64,000 nt of DNA, taken from the NCBI RefSeq assembly GCF_004283175.1, contig NZ_RXNW01000006.1, positions 62,001 to 126,000 on the forward strand, read 5' to 3'. A program made the position numbers and the translations under genes. The notes under the pieces were generated by a model, which did not search any database, was not told where the DNA came from, and was given only the letters and a program-made list of their open reading frames with translations. The number at the start of each line of letters is the position of its first letter. The stretch's first letter is position 1. The stretch is from Legionella longbeachae. Lineage in GTDB: Bacteria; Pseudomonadota; Gammaproteobacteria; Legionellales; Legionellaceae. This document shows, piece after piece, positions 1 to 8,565 of this stretch.

Positions 1-889
1 CTAAGTCATTTAAAAGTTTTTGACCAAAGAAAGTGGTGCTTTTTTGCTTATTATGTTTTTTATTATCTAATTGTTTCAGTTTGAATATACACTTGTTTTG
101 CATTTCCAATAGAGTTTTTAAATATTTATCAGGCAAAATATAAAGTTGATTCTGTATATGATTCACCAAAACCATGCGATCAATAAAATGAGTATGGGAA
201 AGTTGATTCTTGGAGCGACACATCAAATTACGCTCATATTGTTTTTGATTTTTATTAATCTGATTAGTTAAGTCACTTAACTCTTTAACCAGGGATTGGC
301 AACCATTTTGATATGAATAGTCATTCTGCTGATTGAACAAGGCTCGCTTAAATTCCTTACAAAACCTACGGACTGCTTCCATGTTTTGAGATGCCAAAAG
401 ACTACCCTCTTCAACAATTAGGGTTAATTGCTGAAAACTATCCCATAATAGCTTTTTGCATTGCTCTTCAGCATTTGTTTTTTTATCGGTTAAAATAAAC
501 TGCAGCTTATTCTCACAGTTTTTTAAGATTTGATTTAAGTCACTTAATAATTTTTGATTGAATAAATAAAATCTTACCTTTTCATTAACGATTTCATGTT
601 TTAACGCTTTAGAAAACTCTAAATCTTGTTTATTAAAAAGTGATAAATGGCATTTGAGCTCTTCATTTATAAATTGCACCCGAGACAAATTAAGTTGGGT
701 ACGTTGTAGATTAATTTCATCAATTTCTTTTGTTATACCAACGGACAAACCTTGTGCGATGCTGCTTTCAATTTTACCATAAACCGAGTCTCGCTTTTCA
801 TTCTGTACCAATGAAGTTTGAGTTTCCATATCGCCAATAGATGATTCAGCCTGCGCATTATGTAACTGCTCTTCGAGGCGAATTTTTTT
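1..889 (-). pseudogene. Coiled-coil continuation of the RasGEF-domain protein, separated by an in-frame TGA and running off the window
   Basis: From the codon after the TGA at 890-892 the same reading frame stays open for 296 codons to the window edge. The encoded stretch is rich in Gln, Glu, Lys, Leu and Asn, starts with LEEQLHNAQAESS, and looks like long helices or coiled coil. The first Met in frame is at 829 (METQTSLVQ) with no convincing ribosome site, and codons between 889 and 829 already look coding. The simplest reading is that this is the C-terminal part of the protein that begins at 1681, cut off by a nonsense codon. It could instead be a separate downstream gene started at 829. 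The frame is exactly preserved, so an indel is not the explanation. The real 3' end lies outside the window. Confidence 0.6.
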
Positions 890-1681
890 TCATTTTAAAT
901 TTTCATCTCTACCAGCAATTGTGAGTTCAAACTTAGTGGTAATACGGTTAATTACAGGTAATTTAAAGGGGCTGGGCTCTTCTAATAACGAAGCAAGATT
1001 GTTTCTGCTTGTTTCACCAGGGCCATATAAAGATTCCAAGTAGTGCAATATGATTTTTATCTGCGGAGAAAGTCCACCCCAGTCTTTCTTATCAAATATT
1101 TTTTGTATGTCTGAATAAACAAAGGCTTGGTACACTGCTTGTGCACTAAAATAATTCCCCATTTCAGTGAGCTGTTTTGCCAGTAACACGAAGCGTTCAA
1201 GTAAAAGTCGACAAGACGCAGTATCCACCCGTTTTAAGAGCTCATTACGAATGTACTCACTTTGGTAACTGGATAACTGTACTAATTTTCGGGTAATCGC
1301 TTGAATGGATTCACCTTGGTTTAAGCGTTGATTAACCGTTCTAGCGAACTCTGAATAGGCGTCATTTGCCATTTTAGTCATCGTATCTGCTAATAAAGAA
1401 ATTGCTTTGCGATTCACTAAACGTACATGAAACGCCATCTTTGGTTCGTCATGAATTTTTTCATTCATTCTCTTATTCAGTAAAAGTTCATCCCATTTAG
1501 TCAATAGAACTGAAAACGAAGGCACGGATTGATTCGATAAGTCTTTGCCTGAAGGTAAATGGCTTGGCGATTTCTGTAATTCGCACAATGAGTCTTGTAT
1601 TTTATTCTGGCGTAAACATTGCAACATCAGTTCATGAAGTTGTGTCACAGAATCTTTTAAAATTATAAATCGTGATTGCAT
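890..1681 (-). CDS. RasGEF domain-containing protein, probable Dot/Icm effector (N-terminal part, premature stop)
   Basis: The 263-residue product matches the catalytic half of Ras-type guanine nucleotide exchange factors. Residues 159-195 fit the Sos/Cdc25 signature in which a helix (LLERFVLLAKQL) is followed by a conserved Asn-containing turn (MGNYFSAQAVYQAF) and a hydrophobic Ile-rich end. Residues 226-246 resemble the later conserved segment ending in a Pro-containing loop. RasGEF domains are eukaryotic in origin, and Legionella has at least one characterised RasGEF effector (LegG2), so host small GTPases are the expected target; this is inference. There is no signal peptide. The frame ends at TGA 890-892 but continues open beyond it, so the protein is probably truncated. 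It lies upstream of and divergent from nothing obvious, with recN following on the same strand side. Confidence 0.62.
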   Translation of the reverse strand: MQSRFIILKDSVTQLHELMLQCLRQNKIQDSLCELQKSPSHLPSGKDLSNQSVPSFSVLLTKWDELLLNKRMNEKIHDEPKMAFHVRLVNRKAISLLADTMTKMANDAYSEFARTVNQRLNQGESIQAITRKLVQLSSYQSEYIRNELLKRVDTASCRLLLERFVLLAKQLTEMGNYFSAQAVYQAFVYSDIQKIFDKKDWGGLSPQIKIILHYLESLYGPGETSRNNLASLLEEPSPFKLPVINRITTKFELTIAGRDENLK

Positions 1682-1893
1682 GGGATAGTTTTCTCACTAT
1701 GATAGTCTGATTAGATTATTATGACGCCATGATGTTATCTTATGAATCTCATTGGACATTTTAAATATCACCAGAACCATTGCAAATCAAGCTGCTCGAT
1801 TGTTGTTTTTTGCATCAGACATCAAATGTAAAGAAATAGCTATTGATGCCATAGGTAAACCAGCAGACCGTATCCTTCACAGATTACAGCAGG

Positions 1894-3558
1894 TTAATTA
1901 CTTTGCATTAATAACTCTTGAGCATGGGAACGTGTTTGCTCGGTAATTTTCAATCCACCAAGCATACGTGCAATTTCATCAATTTTTTCAGCATGTTGCA
2001 GTAAGCTAATACGGGTGAATGTTTCTTTATTATCACTTTGTTTTTCAACCATAAAATGATTATGTGCAGCAGCAGCTACTTGGGGTTGATGCGTAACACA
2101 AAATACTTGCAATCGTTCACCCAATTTACGAAGCATTTGCCCTACCAAAGCAGCCGTTGCCCCACCAATCCCAACATCCACTTCATCAAACAATAAAGTA
2201 GGAGTTGTGCCTTGTTGCGCGGTAATCATTTGAATGGACAATCCAATTCGAGACAGCTCTCCACCAGAAGCAATTTTACTGAGTGAATCGAGCTCCATAC
2301 CAGGATTGGTACAAACTTTATATTCAACTTTATCCATCCCATGTGCCTGCATTTTTTCCAGTGGAGTTAGTGCAATTTCTACTTTTCCTTTAGGCATACC
2401 CAGTTGTTGTATACTTAAAGTAATTTCTTGCGCCAGCTTTTGGGCTTGTTTTTGTCTTGTATCCCTCAATTTTAAAGCAGATATTTCATAGGCATGAAGC
2501 AACTGACTTAGCTGTGATTGTAATTGAGTTAATTGACGCTCATTATGATGTAAATTTTCAAGTTCATGTTGCAAATGTTGAACATGAGTATGTAACTGGC
2601 TACTGTCCACATGATATTTGCGAGCAAGTTGATGTATGCTACTCATTCGTGTTTCTATTTCATGCAAACGTTCAGGATCTAAAGACACGCGTTCAGAAAA
2701 TTGTTGCATTTCATCAACAGCTTCTTCACATTGAATCAGAGCTCCATTAATCAACTCTTGGGCATTTTTGATTTGGCTTTGTTCTTGAGGCAACTGGCTA
2801 AGCAAGTGTAAAACCTGGTTTAGGCTCGTACAAATATTAGGTTCATCATCTGCATTTAATAGCCCATGTAGTTGCTGACAATTTAGTAAATACTCTTTGG
2901 CATGATGCAACATTTGATGCTCTTGGTATAAGGTTTCAATTTCACCTTCATGAAGGTTTAATGCCGATAACTCTTCGATTTGGAATTTAAGTAGCTCAAT
3001 TTTGTCCGCCTGCAGCTCCTGACTTTGCAAAATTTCTATTTCGTGTTGAAGCTTGTGACATTGTTTATAAAGTTGAGCCACTTCTTCAAGCAAAGGTTGA
3101 TTTTTGCCATATTGATCCAGTTGCTGGCGATGGGTGGCATGCTGCATCAAAGCTTGATGCTGATGTTGTCCGTGAATATGTACTAACTTTTGACTTAATT
3201 CTTTAACTTTTTGCAAAGGGAAAGGTTGCCCATTAATATACGATTTAGAACGTCCCTCCGCATAAATAACGCGACGCAAATAAATCTCACCATCATCACA
3301 AGGGATATCATGATCTGCAAGCCATTGTGCCGGATCAGAATCTTGGCTCACAAAAAAACCTGCTGTGATATCGCATTTTTCTTGACCAGGGCGAATCACT
3401 GAAGCATCAGCCCTCTCACCTAAAGCGAGCATCAATGCGTCGATCATAATGGACTTCCCTGCACCGGTCTCACCAGTAAATGCAGTCATCCCCTGTGTAA
3501 AATCTAACTCCAAATGGTGCACAATTGCGAATTGTTTGATGCACAAAGTTGTTAGCAT
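1894..3558 (-). CDS. recN: DNA repair protein RecN
   Basis: RecN is an SMC-like ATPase that acts early in double-strand break repair, holding broken ends or sisters together. The 554-aa length is the family norm. The Walker A motif GETGAGKS is at residues 29-36, an ABC-type signature LSRIGLSIQM follows a long central coiled coil (about residues 150-370), and a Walker B with LLFDEVDVGIGG precedes the His switch region FCVTHQPQVAAAA. The gene begins 3 bases after the stop of nadK on the same strand, so nadK and recN are very likely co-transcribed. Confidence 0.97.
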   Translation of the reverse strand: MLTTLCIKQFAIVHHLELDFTQGMTAFTGETGAGKSIMIDALMLALGERADASVIRPGQEKCDITAGFFVSQDSDPAQWLADHDIPCDDGEIYLRRVIYAEGRSKSYINGQPFPLQKVKELSQKLVHIHGQHQHQALMQHATHRQQLDQYGKNQPLLEEVAQLYKQCHKLQHEIEILQSQELQADKIELLKFQIEELSALNLHEGEIETLYQEHQMLHHAKEYLLNCQQLHGLLNADDEPNICTSLNQVLHLLSQLPQEQSQIKNAQELINGALIQCEEAVDEMQQFSERVSLDPERLHEIETRMSSIHQLARKYHVDSSQLHTHVQHLQHELENLHHNERQLTQLQSQLSQLLHAYEISALKLRDTRQKQAQKLAQEITLSIQQLGMPKGKVEIALTPLEKMQAHGMDKVEYKVCTNPGMELDSLSKIASGGELSRIGLSIQMITAQQGTTPTLLFDEVDVGIGGATAALVGQMLRKLGERLQVFCVTHQPQVAAAAHNHFMVEKQSDNKETFTRISLLQHAEKIDEIARMLGGLKITEQTRSHAQELLMQSN

Positions 3559-3561
3559 ATC

Positions 3562-4452
3562 CTATCCTTGATGTTTGGATTCCCAACCAAGTTTCGATCG
3601 TAATGTATCATAATAATGGTAATCAAGAGGGTGGAGTAAACGTAAGTGGTGACTGTTTTTTTGAATAGCCACTTTTTGTTCAGGTTTGACCATTCGTGAC
3701 TCATGGCCATCACAACTCACTCGTAAATCGGTTTCGTTAAATTGACTGATATGCAGCTCAATTTGAGACTCCCCATCAATTACAATAGGACGAGAACTCA
3801 AACTATGAGAAAACATAGGTACAAGTACAATCGCATTGAGTTGTGGATGCATAATTGGGCCTCCTGCAGATAACGCATAGGCAGTAGATCCTGTAGGAGT
3901 TGATAAAATCATGCCATCAGAACGATAATGACTGACTAATTGTTGATTCACATAAACTGAAAATTCAATGAGATGGGTTTCCTTACCACGCCCTAAAACA
4001 ACATCATTAAGCGCATCCCCCTCAAAATAAATATGATCTTCATCGTAAATGCGTGTATGTAATAAAAAACGTTTTTCTTCTTTATACTGTCCAGCTAGAA
4101 CAGCATTTAGCTGAGTTTCCAGCTCATTGGGTAAAATATCCGTAAGAAAGCCAAGGCGCCCTCTATTGATACCAATGACTGGTGTATCTACCTTAATTGC
4201 CATTCGCGCGGCGGAAAGCAAGCTTCCATCACCACCAATGACAATAATTAAATCCTGTTCTTCTCCCATATTTTCGCGAGCCAATATGGGTAATTCCACA
4301 CCAAAACCTGTAGCCGTATCAATATCTTGATAAACTTGCACATCCTGCTTTTTCAGAAAGTCAATTAAGCGATATAAGCTCTCACTGACTCCCTGGTTGG
4401 CACGATGTTGACGCGCAAACAAAATAATCCGTTTAAATGAGCAGTTATTCAT
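3562..4452 (-). CDS. nadK: NAD kinase
   Basis: This enzyme phosphorylates NAD to NADP using ATP. The diagnostic GGDGS motif lies in [15 protein letters not shown], followed by [10 protein letters not shown] and the substrate-binding segment [17 protein letters not shown] place the start at the ATG at 4452, giving 296 aa, close to the usual size of about 292. The frame can be extended to an ATG at 4488, but that adds a low-complexity KKHQEQQ stretch inside the end of typA. With the 4452 start it overlaps the typA stop by a few bases, so typA, nadK and recN form one minus-strand unit. Confidence 0.95.
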   Translation of the reverse strand: MNNCSFKRIILFARQHRANQGVSESLYRLIDFLKKQDVQVYQDIDTATGFGVELPILARENMGEEQDLIIVIGGDGSLLSAARMAIKVDTPVIGINRGRLGFLTDILPNELETQLNAVLAGQYKEEKRFLLHTRIYDEDHIYFEGDALNDVVLGRGKETHLIEFSVYVNQQLVSHYRSDGMILSTPTGSTAYALSAGGPIMHPQLNAIVLVPMFSHSLSSRPIVIDGESQIELHISQFNETDLRVSCDGHESRMVKPEQKVAIQKNSHHLRLLHPLDYHYYDTLRSKLGWESKHQG

Positions 4453-6271
4453 CGACATTTGCTGTTCTTGATGCTTTTTTTCGTTCATGTTCTTTCAATG
4501 ACTTTTTTCTTATGCGAATAGAATCAGGAGTCACTTCCACTAATTCATCATCGTCTATAAATTCCAATGCTTGCTCTAAAGTTAACTTTACTGCAGGTGT
4601 CAAGATAATATTTTCATCTGAACCTGAAGCGCGAATATTCGTTAATTGTTTTTCTTTAGTTACGTTGACCACTAAATCATTATCGCGGGAATGAATTCCA
4701 ACAATCATTCCTTCATAACATACTGTTTGGGGTTCAACAAACAACCGTCCACGTTCTTGTAAATTAAACAGGGCAAAAGCACGTGCCATACCTTGACAAT
4801 TAGCAATTAAGACACCATTGGTTCGTTTGCCAATTCGACCTTTAATTGCTGGGCCATAATGATCATACACATGATACATTAAACCCGTGCCAGAGGTAGA
4901 CGATAAAAATTCATTGTGAAATCCAATAAGGCCCCGAGTAGGAATCATATAGTCAAGGCGTACACGTCCTTTTCCATCCGGTACCATATTTTGTAACTCA
5001 CCCCGGCGTTCGCCTAATTTTTCCATAATAGCACCCTGATGATTTTCTTCTACGTCTACAGTGAGATGTTCATAAGGTTCTTGTTGTTCCCCGTCCACTT
5101 CACGAATAATCACCTCAGGCTTACTTATAGCTAACTCATAACCCTCGCGCCGCATGGTCTCAATAAGAATGGATAAATGTAATTCACCGCGACCAGAAAC
5201 TCTAAATTTATCAGGATCATCACAGTCTTCAACACGTAGAGCGACATTATGCAATAACTCTGTTTCCAGGCGCTCACGGATTTTTCGGGAGGTAACAAAT
5301 TTGCCTTCTTGACCAGCAAAAGGCGAATCATTCACCTGGAAAGTCATGCTGATTGTTGGTTCATCGACCGAAAGCACTGGCAATGCCTCAACGACATTGA
5401 CATCACAAATTGTATCTGAAATCTTAAGTCCCTCAATTCCGGTAATTGCAATGATATTTCCTGCATTTGCTTCCTCAACCTCGATACGCTCGAGGCCTTT
5501 AAACCCTAATAGTTGCAGCAGGCGACCCGAACGAATATTGCCATCCTTATCAATAATTTTAACCGCAGATTTTGCTTTGATTTGTCCACGAGTGATTCGT
5601 CCTATACCAATAGTTCCTACATAGGATGAATAATCCAAGGAACTGATTTGCATCTGGAAAGGACCATTTGCATCTACTTTAGGTGGATCAACTTTTTCAA
5701 TAATTGTTTGCAATAAAGCACTCATATCAGAGGCCTCATCTTCTAAATGCAGCTTTGCATAACCATTTAAAGCAGAAGTATAAACGACAGGGAAATCCAA
5801 TTGTGCATCTGTCGCACCCAGGTTATCAAACAAATCAAAAACCTGATCCATAACCCAATGAGGTCTTGCTCCGGGACGATCAATTTTATTAATGACCACA
5901 ATAGGATTTAAGCCACGAGCAAAAGCTTTTTGCGTCACAAAACGTGTTTGAGGCATAGGGCCATCGACTGCATCGACCAGCAATAATACACTATCAACCA
6001 TCGATAAAATACGCTCAACTTCGCCGCCAAAATCAGCATGCCCTGGAGTATCAACTATATTAATTTGATGGTTTTTCCAATAAACACAGGTGTTTTTCGC
6101 AAGGATAGTAATTCCCCGTTCTTTTTCCAAGGCATTAGAATCCATAACCCGTTCAACTTTAGGGGCCCTCTCATTTAATGTGCCAGTTTGTTGTAGTAAC
6201 TTATCAACTAGAGTAGTTTTACCATGGTCAACATGTGCGATAATGGCAATGTTGCGAATTTGATCAATCAT
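4445..6271 (-). CDS. typA: Translational GTPase TypA/BipA
   Basis: TypA is a ribosome-associated GTPase of the EF-G family that affects ribosome assembly and stress or low-temperature growth. At 608 aa it has the normal length. G1 is [10 protein letters not shown], the switch I segment contains the TypA-specific [10 protein letters not shown]3 is DTPGHADF and G4 is NKID. The C-terminal domain includes the conserved [14 protein letters not shown] region. It is the first gene of the minus-strand typA-nadK-recN group. The region upstream (6272-6541) contains no gene. Confidence 0.97.
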   Translation of the reverse strand: MIDQIRNIAIIAHVDHGKTTLVDKLLQQTGTLNERAPKVERVMDSNALEKERGITILAKNTCVYWKNHQINIVDTPGHADFGGEVERILSMVDSVLLLVDAVDGPMPQTRFVTQKAFARGLNPIVVINKIDRPGARPHWVMDQVFDLFDNLGATDAQLDFPVVYTSALNGYAKLHLEDEASDMSALLQTIIEKVDPPKVDANGPFQMQISSLDYSSYVGTIGIGRITRGQIKAKSAVKIIDKDGNIRSGRLLQLLGFKGLERIEVEEANAGNIIAITGIEGLKISDTICDVNVVEALPVLSVDEPTISMTFQVNDSPFAGQEGKFVTSRKIRERLETELLHNVALRVEDCDDPDKFRVSGRGELHLSILIETMRREGYELAISKPEVIIREVDGEQQEPYEHLTVDVEENHQGAIMEKLGERRGELQNMVPDGKGRVRLDYMIPTRGLIGFHNEFLSSTSGTGLMYHVYDHYGPAIKGRIGKRTNGVLIANCQGMARAFALFNLQERGRLFVEPQTVCYEGMIVGIHSRDNDLVVNVTKEKQLTNIRASGSDENIILTPAVKLTLEQALEFIDDDELVEVTPDSIRIRKKSLKEHERKKASRTANVDE

Positions 6272-6541
6272 AAAATAACCTTTGATGGAAAAAGCAAGTA
6301 CTTGTACATAGATTTGACATTATACCTCAACCGCTCAGTAAAACCTATCTGATTCTTGTATTTTAGCATAGCAAACTTCACTTCATGCTGGCGTGAATAA
6401 AAGCATGCCTCTGAAATCAATTTCCCCATCTTCAACACATTGTTTTATTCAATTATTTTCTTTTAACTATTCACGCTATGCGCAGCTAATTATTTTTTAA
6501 CTGCTAAAATAAGAATGAGGGGATAAAAATAGGGAGTAATT
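6272..6541. other. Divergent intergenic region, no gene
   Basis: This 270-base A+T-rich stretch separates the divergent typA (minus) and 6542 (plus) genes and must carry both promoters. I see no open frame of note and no hairpin. A purine-rich AGGGAG lies just before the plus-strand start at 6542. Confidence 0.5.
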
Positions 6542-7039
6542 ATGAGACAGCTAATTTTACATCCCACTGATATTTGCCAATGGCATGCATTAGTTAATGA
6601 GGCTCAAGCTGCGACCCAGCTTATTTTGAGCGAAAACACTGAAAGTTATTTGGTATTTCTATTAATGCGTTTTTCTCAAGGACCTAAATTAATTGAATCC
6701 ATAGTTGCACTCGATTTCCTAGAGTCTATGCATAGACCGCGAACATTGCAAATGGAATTACTACGTGATGTGGGAGATAAAAGTTTATTATTTTGCGGCC
6801 TTTTTCCAGGAATTGCTAAAAGAAGGCATGTGAGCCTTGAGTATTTTTCCGAAATGGGGCAAGCAGCCTATTTGACTATTGGCGAATTAGAGGGAAAACA
6901 TACCCAAAATATATATTTTCAATTAAGCGAGCAATTTCTAATCTTACAGCAGATATTACAGGCTATGCGCGGTGAATACACCGAACTCATTCAAGCAGAT
7001 CCTGCAATTTTATCTTCCATAAAAGTAAAGTTCCAATAA
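6542..7039 (+). CDS. Unrecognised 165-aa protein
   Basis: I do not recognise the family. The protein is cytosolic in character with no signal peptide or membrane segment, mixed alpha/beta in composition and ends in KVKFQ. The start at 6542 is preceded by AGGGAG at good spacing, so the start is well supported. It stands alone: typA is divergent upstream and a clear rho-independent terminator follows at 7049-7084. That single-gene transcription unit with good signals argues that it is a real, expressed gene. Confidence 0.8.
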   Translation: MRQLILHPTDICQWHALVNEAQAATQLILSENTESYLVFLLMRFSQGPKLIESIVALDFLESMHRPRTLQMELLRDVGDKSLLFCGLFPGIAKRRHVSLEYFSEMGQAAYLTIGELEGKHTQNIYFQLSEQFLILQQILQAMRGEYTELIQADPAILSSIKVKFQ

Positions 7040-7048
7040 ACAACTAAA

Positions 7049-7084
7049 ACCTGGGTTCGCTCAGCAATCCCAGGTATGTTTTTT
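7049..7084 (+). terminator. Intrinsic terminator after the 165-aa gene
   Basis: ACCTGGG at 7049-7055 pairs with CCCAGGT at 7069-7075, followed by a run of six T at 7079-7084. It lies 10 bases after the stop codon at 7039. Confidence 0.8.
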
Positions 7085-7301
7085 AAACTTTATAACTAAC
7101 CTTATAGCGTACATGTTTAGTATAGGCTTAATTTGTTGACTTTTAATTCCATATTAAGATTTAAAAGTATTTCTTATGCGTTAAAAATACACAACAACAT
7201 GCTCACCATGTTATTTTATGCTCCATTAATAGTCATTTTGACGAATTTAAATATATATTAAACCACCAAAAAACAAAAGCGATATAAAGGAGAATAAAGT
7301 T

Positions 7302-8093
7302 ATGGCAGGCATTTTAAGTTTTTTTTTAGACGTTCCAGTTAAAAAACAAAATTCAGAAACAGAAACCTTTTCTGAGGAAAAGAAATCGAATTTTCTCCCG
7401 GATATTTTTCGGATTGCGTTGAAAAATATGAAATCAGAAGATAAATTAGCAAAATATTTGCAGAAGCAAGCACAAATGCATCCGAAAGAATATCGCGAAG
7501 CCATTCAGGACTATTTCAAAGAGAAACTAGAACACAGAACCGGGCTGATGCGCCATGTCAGTTTTTTTGATTCTGAAAATACGTCAACATTACACTTTAT
7601 GGATGTCGTACAAGGATTTAAGGACTTAGGCTTTGGTGCGCTCTCTGCTTATTTAAATACGGCTCTTGTTATAGGTGGAGGTATCCTAGGTACCCAAGAA
7701 CTAGAACCTCCTATTGAAAAGGTTCATAACTTAGCACATCCTCTCACGCATACCGCTCTTTTTAATCAGAACCCATTTAAATTTAACAACGTTGCCCATG
7801 CAAAATATCTAAAAAATATGATCGAAAGAAAGATGAAAGGACGCGATCAGCTTGGAGAAAAAGACATCATTGAGTTGGTTGATGAAATAGGAAAGCAACA
7901 CCCCAAAAACGGCTTGGGCAAGGTATTCGTTGAACTTTTAAGACCGCTCCAAATTATAGCGTTCACTAACGTAATGAATCTTTGCGGTGGTTCCCTTAAG
8001 CAACAAGATTTTGAAGATTTCTATAACGGCACACTTTTTTATGGTATCGCTGAACCAAGCTCTGTTGCTCATAGAGTGATGACGATGCGCTAA
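7302..8093 (+). CDS. Caleosin/peroxygenase-like protein
   Basis: The 263-aa product reads like a caleosin, a family of lipid-droplet-associated calcium- and haem-binding peroxygenases of plants, fungi and algae. Residues 85-112 (RHVSFFDS...GFKDLGFG) match the caleosin EF-hand plus the start of the hydrophobic segment, which continues to about 130 with a GGG turn. Residues 231-254 (SLKQQDFEDFYNGTLFYGIA) match the family's C-terminal signature, an Asp/Asn-Gly-Ser/Thr-Leu-Phe block. The EF-hand loop is degenerate: Asp90, Glu92, Thr94 and Asp101 at the ligand positions. The first conserved His is present (H85), while the second family His appears one residue displaced (H166). The start is supported by AAGGAG nine bases upstream. 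Membrane or lipid-droplet targeting in a host is plausible but unproven. Confidence 0.72.
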   Translation: MAGILSFFLDVPVKKQNSETETFSEEKKSNFLPDIFRIALKNMKSEDKLAKYLQKQAQMHPKEYREAIQDYFKEKLEHRTGLMRHVSFFDSENTSTLHFMDVVQGFKDLGFGALSAYLNTALVIGGGILGTQELEPPIEKVHNLAHPLTHTALFNQNPFKFNNVAHAKYLKNMIERKMKGRDQLGEKDIIELVDEIGKQHPKNGLGKVFVELLRPLQIIAFTNVMNLCGGSLKQQDFEDFYNGTLFYGIAEPSSVAHRVMTMR

Positions 8094-8114
8094 ATGCCCC
8101 ATTGTCGTTTTGGG

Positions 8115-8145
8115 AGCGTTGAACTAAACTCCATAGTTCAACGCT
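8115..8145. other. Perfect 11-bp inverted repeat between convergent genes
   Basis: AGCGTTGAACT at 8115-8125 and AGTTCAACGCT at 8135-8145 form a hairpin with a 9-base loop. There is no T-run on either strand, so it may be an atypical terminator or an mRNA 3'-end stabiliser for the caleosin-like gene. Confidence 0.5.
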
Positions 8146-8177
8146 ATACCGCTCAAAGATATTTAACTAAAGGAATA

Positions 8178-8501
8178 TTAGATTGATGCTCGTAGTCTAG
8201 TTGACTCATTTAATCGATTAGTAATCATTTCTTCCATTTCGGAATTTTTATATCTTTGTGCCCAATATAAAGGGGTATGACCTTTTAAATCCTCCACCCC
8301 TGGATTGGCTCCATGTTGCAGCAAGAGCGCTACAATCTTACTGTCATTACGACTGGCTGCTTCAAGAAGAGGACAATTTCCTTCTTGAGAAAATTCATTA
8401 ACATCGCCGCCTTCTATAATAAGCGCCCTAACTGCACCAATCTGGCCAATTTCTACAGCTTTCAGTATAAGATTCATATTAGTTTTAGTATTAGTTTCCA
8501 T
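8178..8501 (-). CDS. Small ankyrin-repeat protein
   Basis: The 107-aa protein is almost wholly ankyrin repeats. Three units can be read at about residues 8-40, 41-73 and 74-100, with the typical phrases ALIIEGGDVN, PLLEAASRNDSKIVALLLQHGANP and GHTPLYWAQR. Ankyrin repeats mediate protein binding and are common in Legionella effectors. The absence of any other domain means the function cannot be stated. It is convergent with the caleosin-like gene and lies downstream of the 732-aa gene on the same strand. Confidence 0.85.
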   Translation of the reverse strand: METNTKTNMNLILKAVEIGQIGAVRALIIEGGDVNEFSQEGNCPLLEAASRNDSKIVALLLQHGANPGVEDLKGHTPLYWAQRYKNSEMEEMITNRLNESTRLRASI

Positions 8502-8565
8502 TTCACTGTCCTCAAATTGTAAAGAATTAAAATTATTACATCAAGTTTATTTATTATTCAAAAAC

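Noticed and set aside
880-895. Frameshift at the poly-A run after the RasGEF frame
   Set aside because: Codon phase is identical on both sides (first bases at positions equal to 1 modulo 3 on the minus strand), so the interruption is a stop codon, not an indel.
1752-1946. Plus-strand 64-codon frame beside recN
   Set aside because: It overlaps the end of recN, has no ribosome site and no family; recN explains the region.
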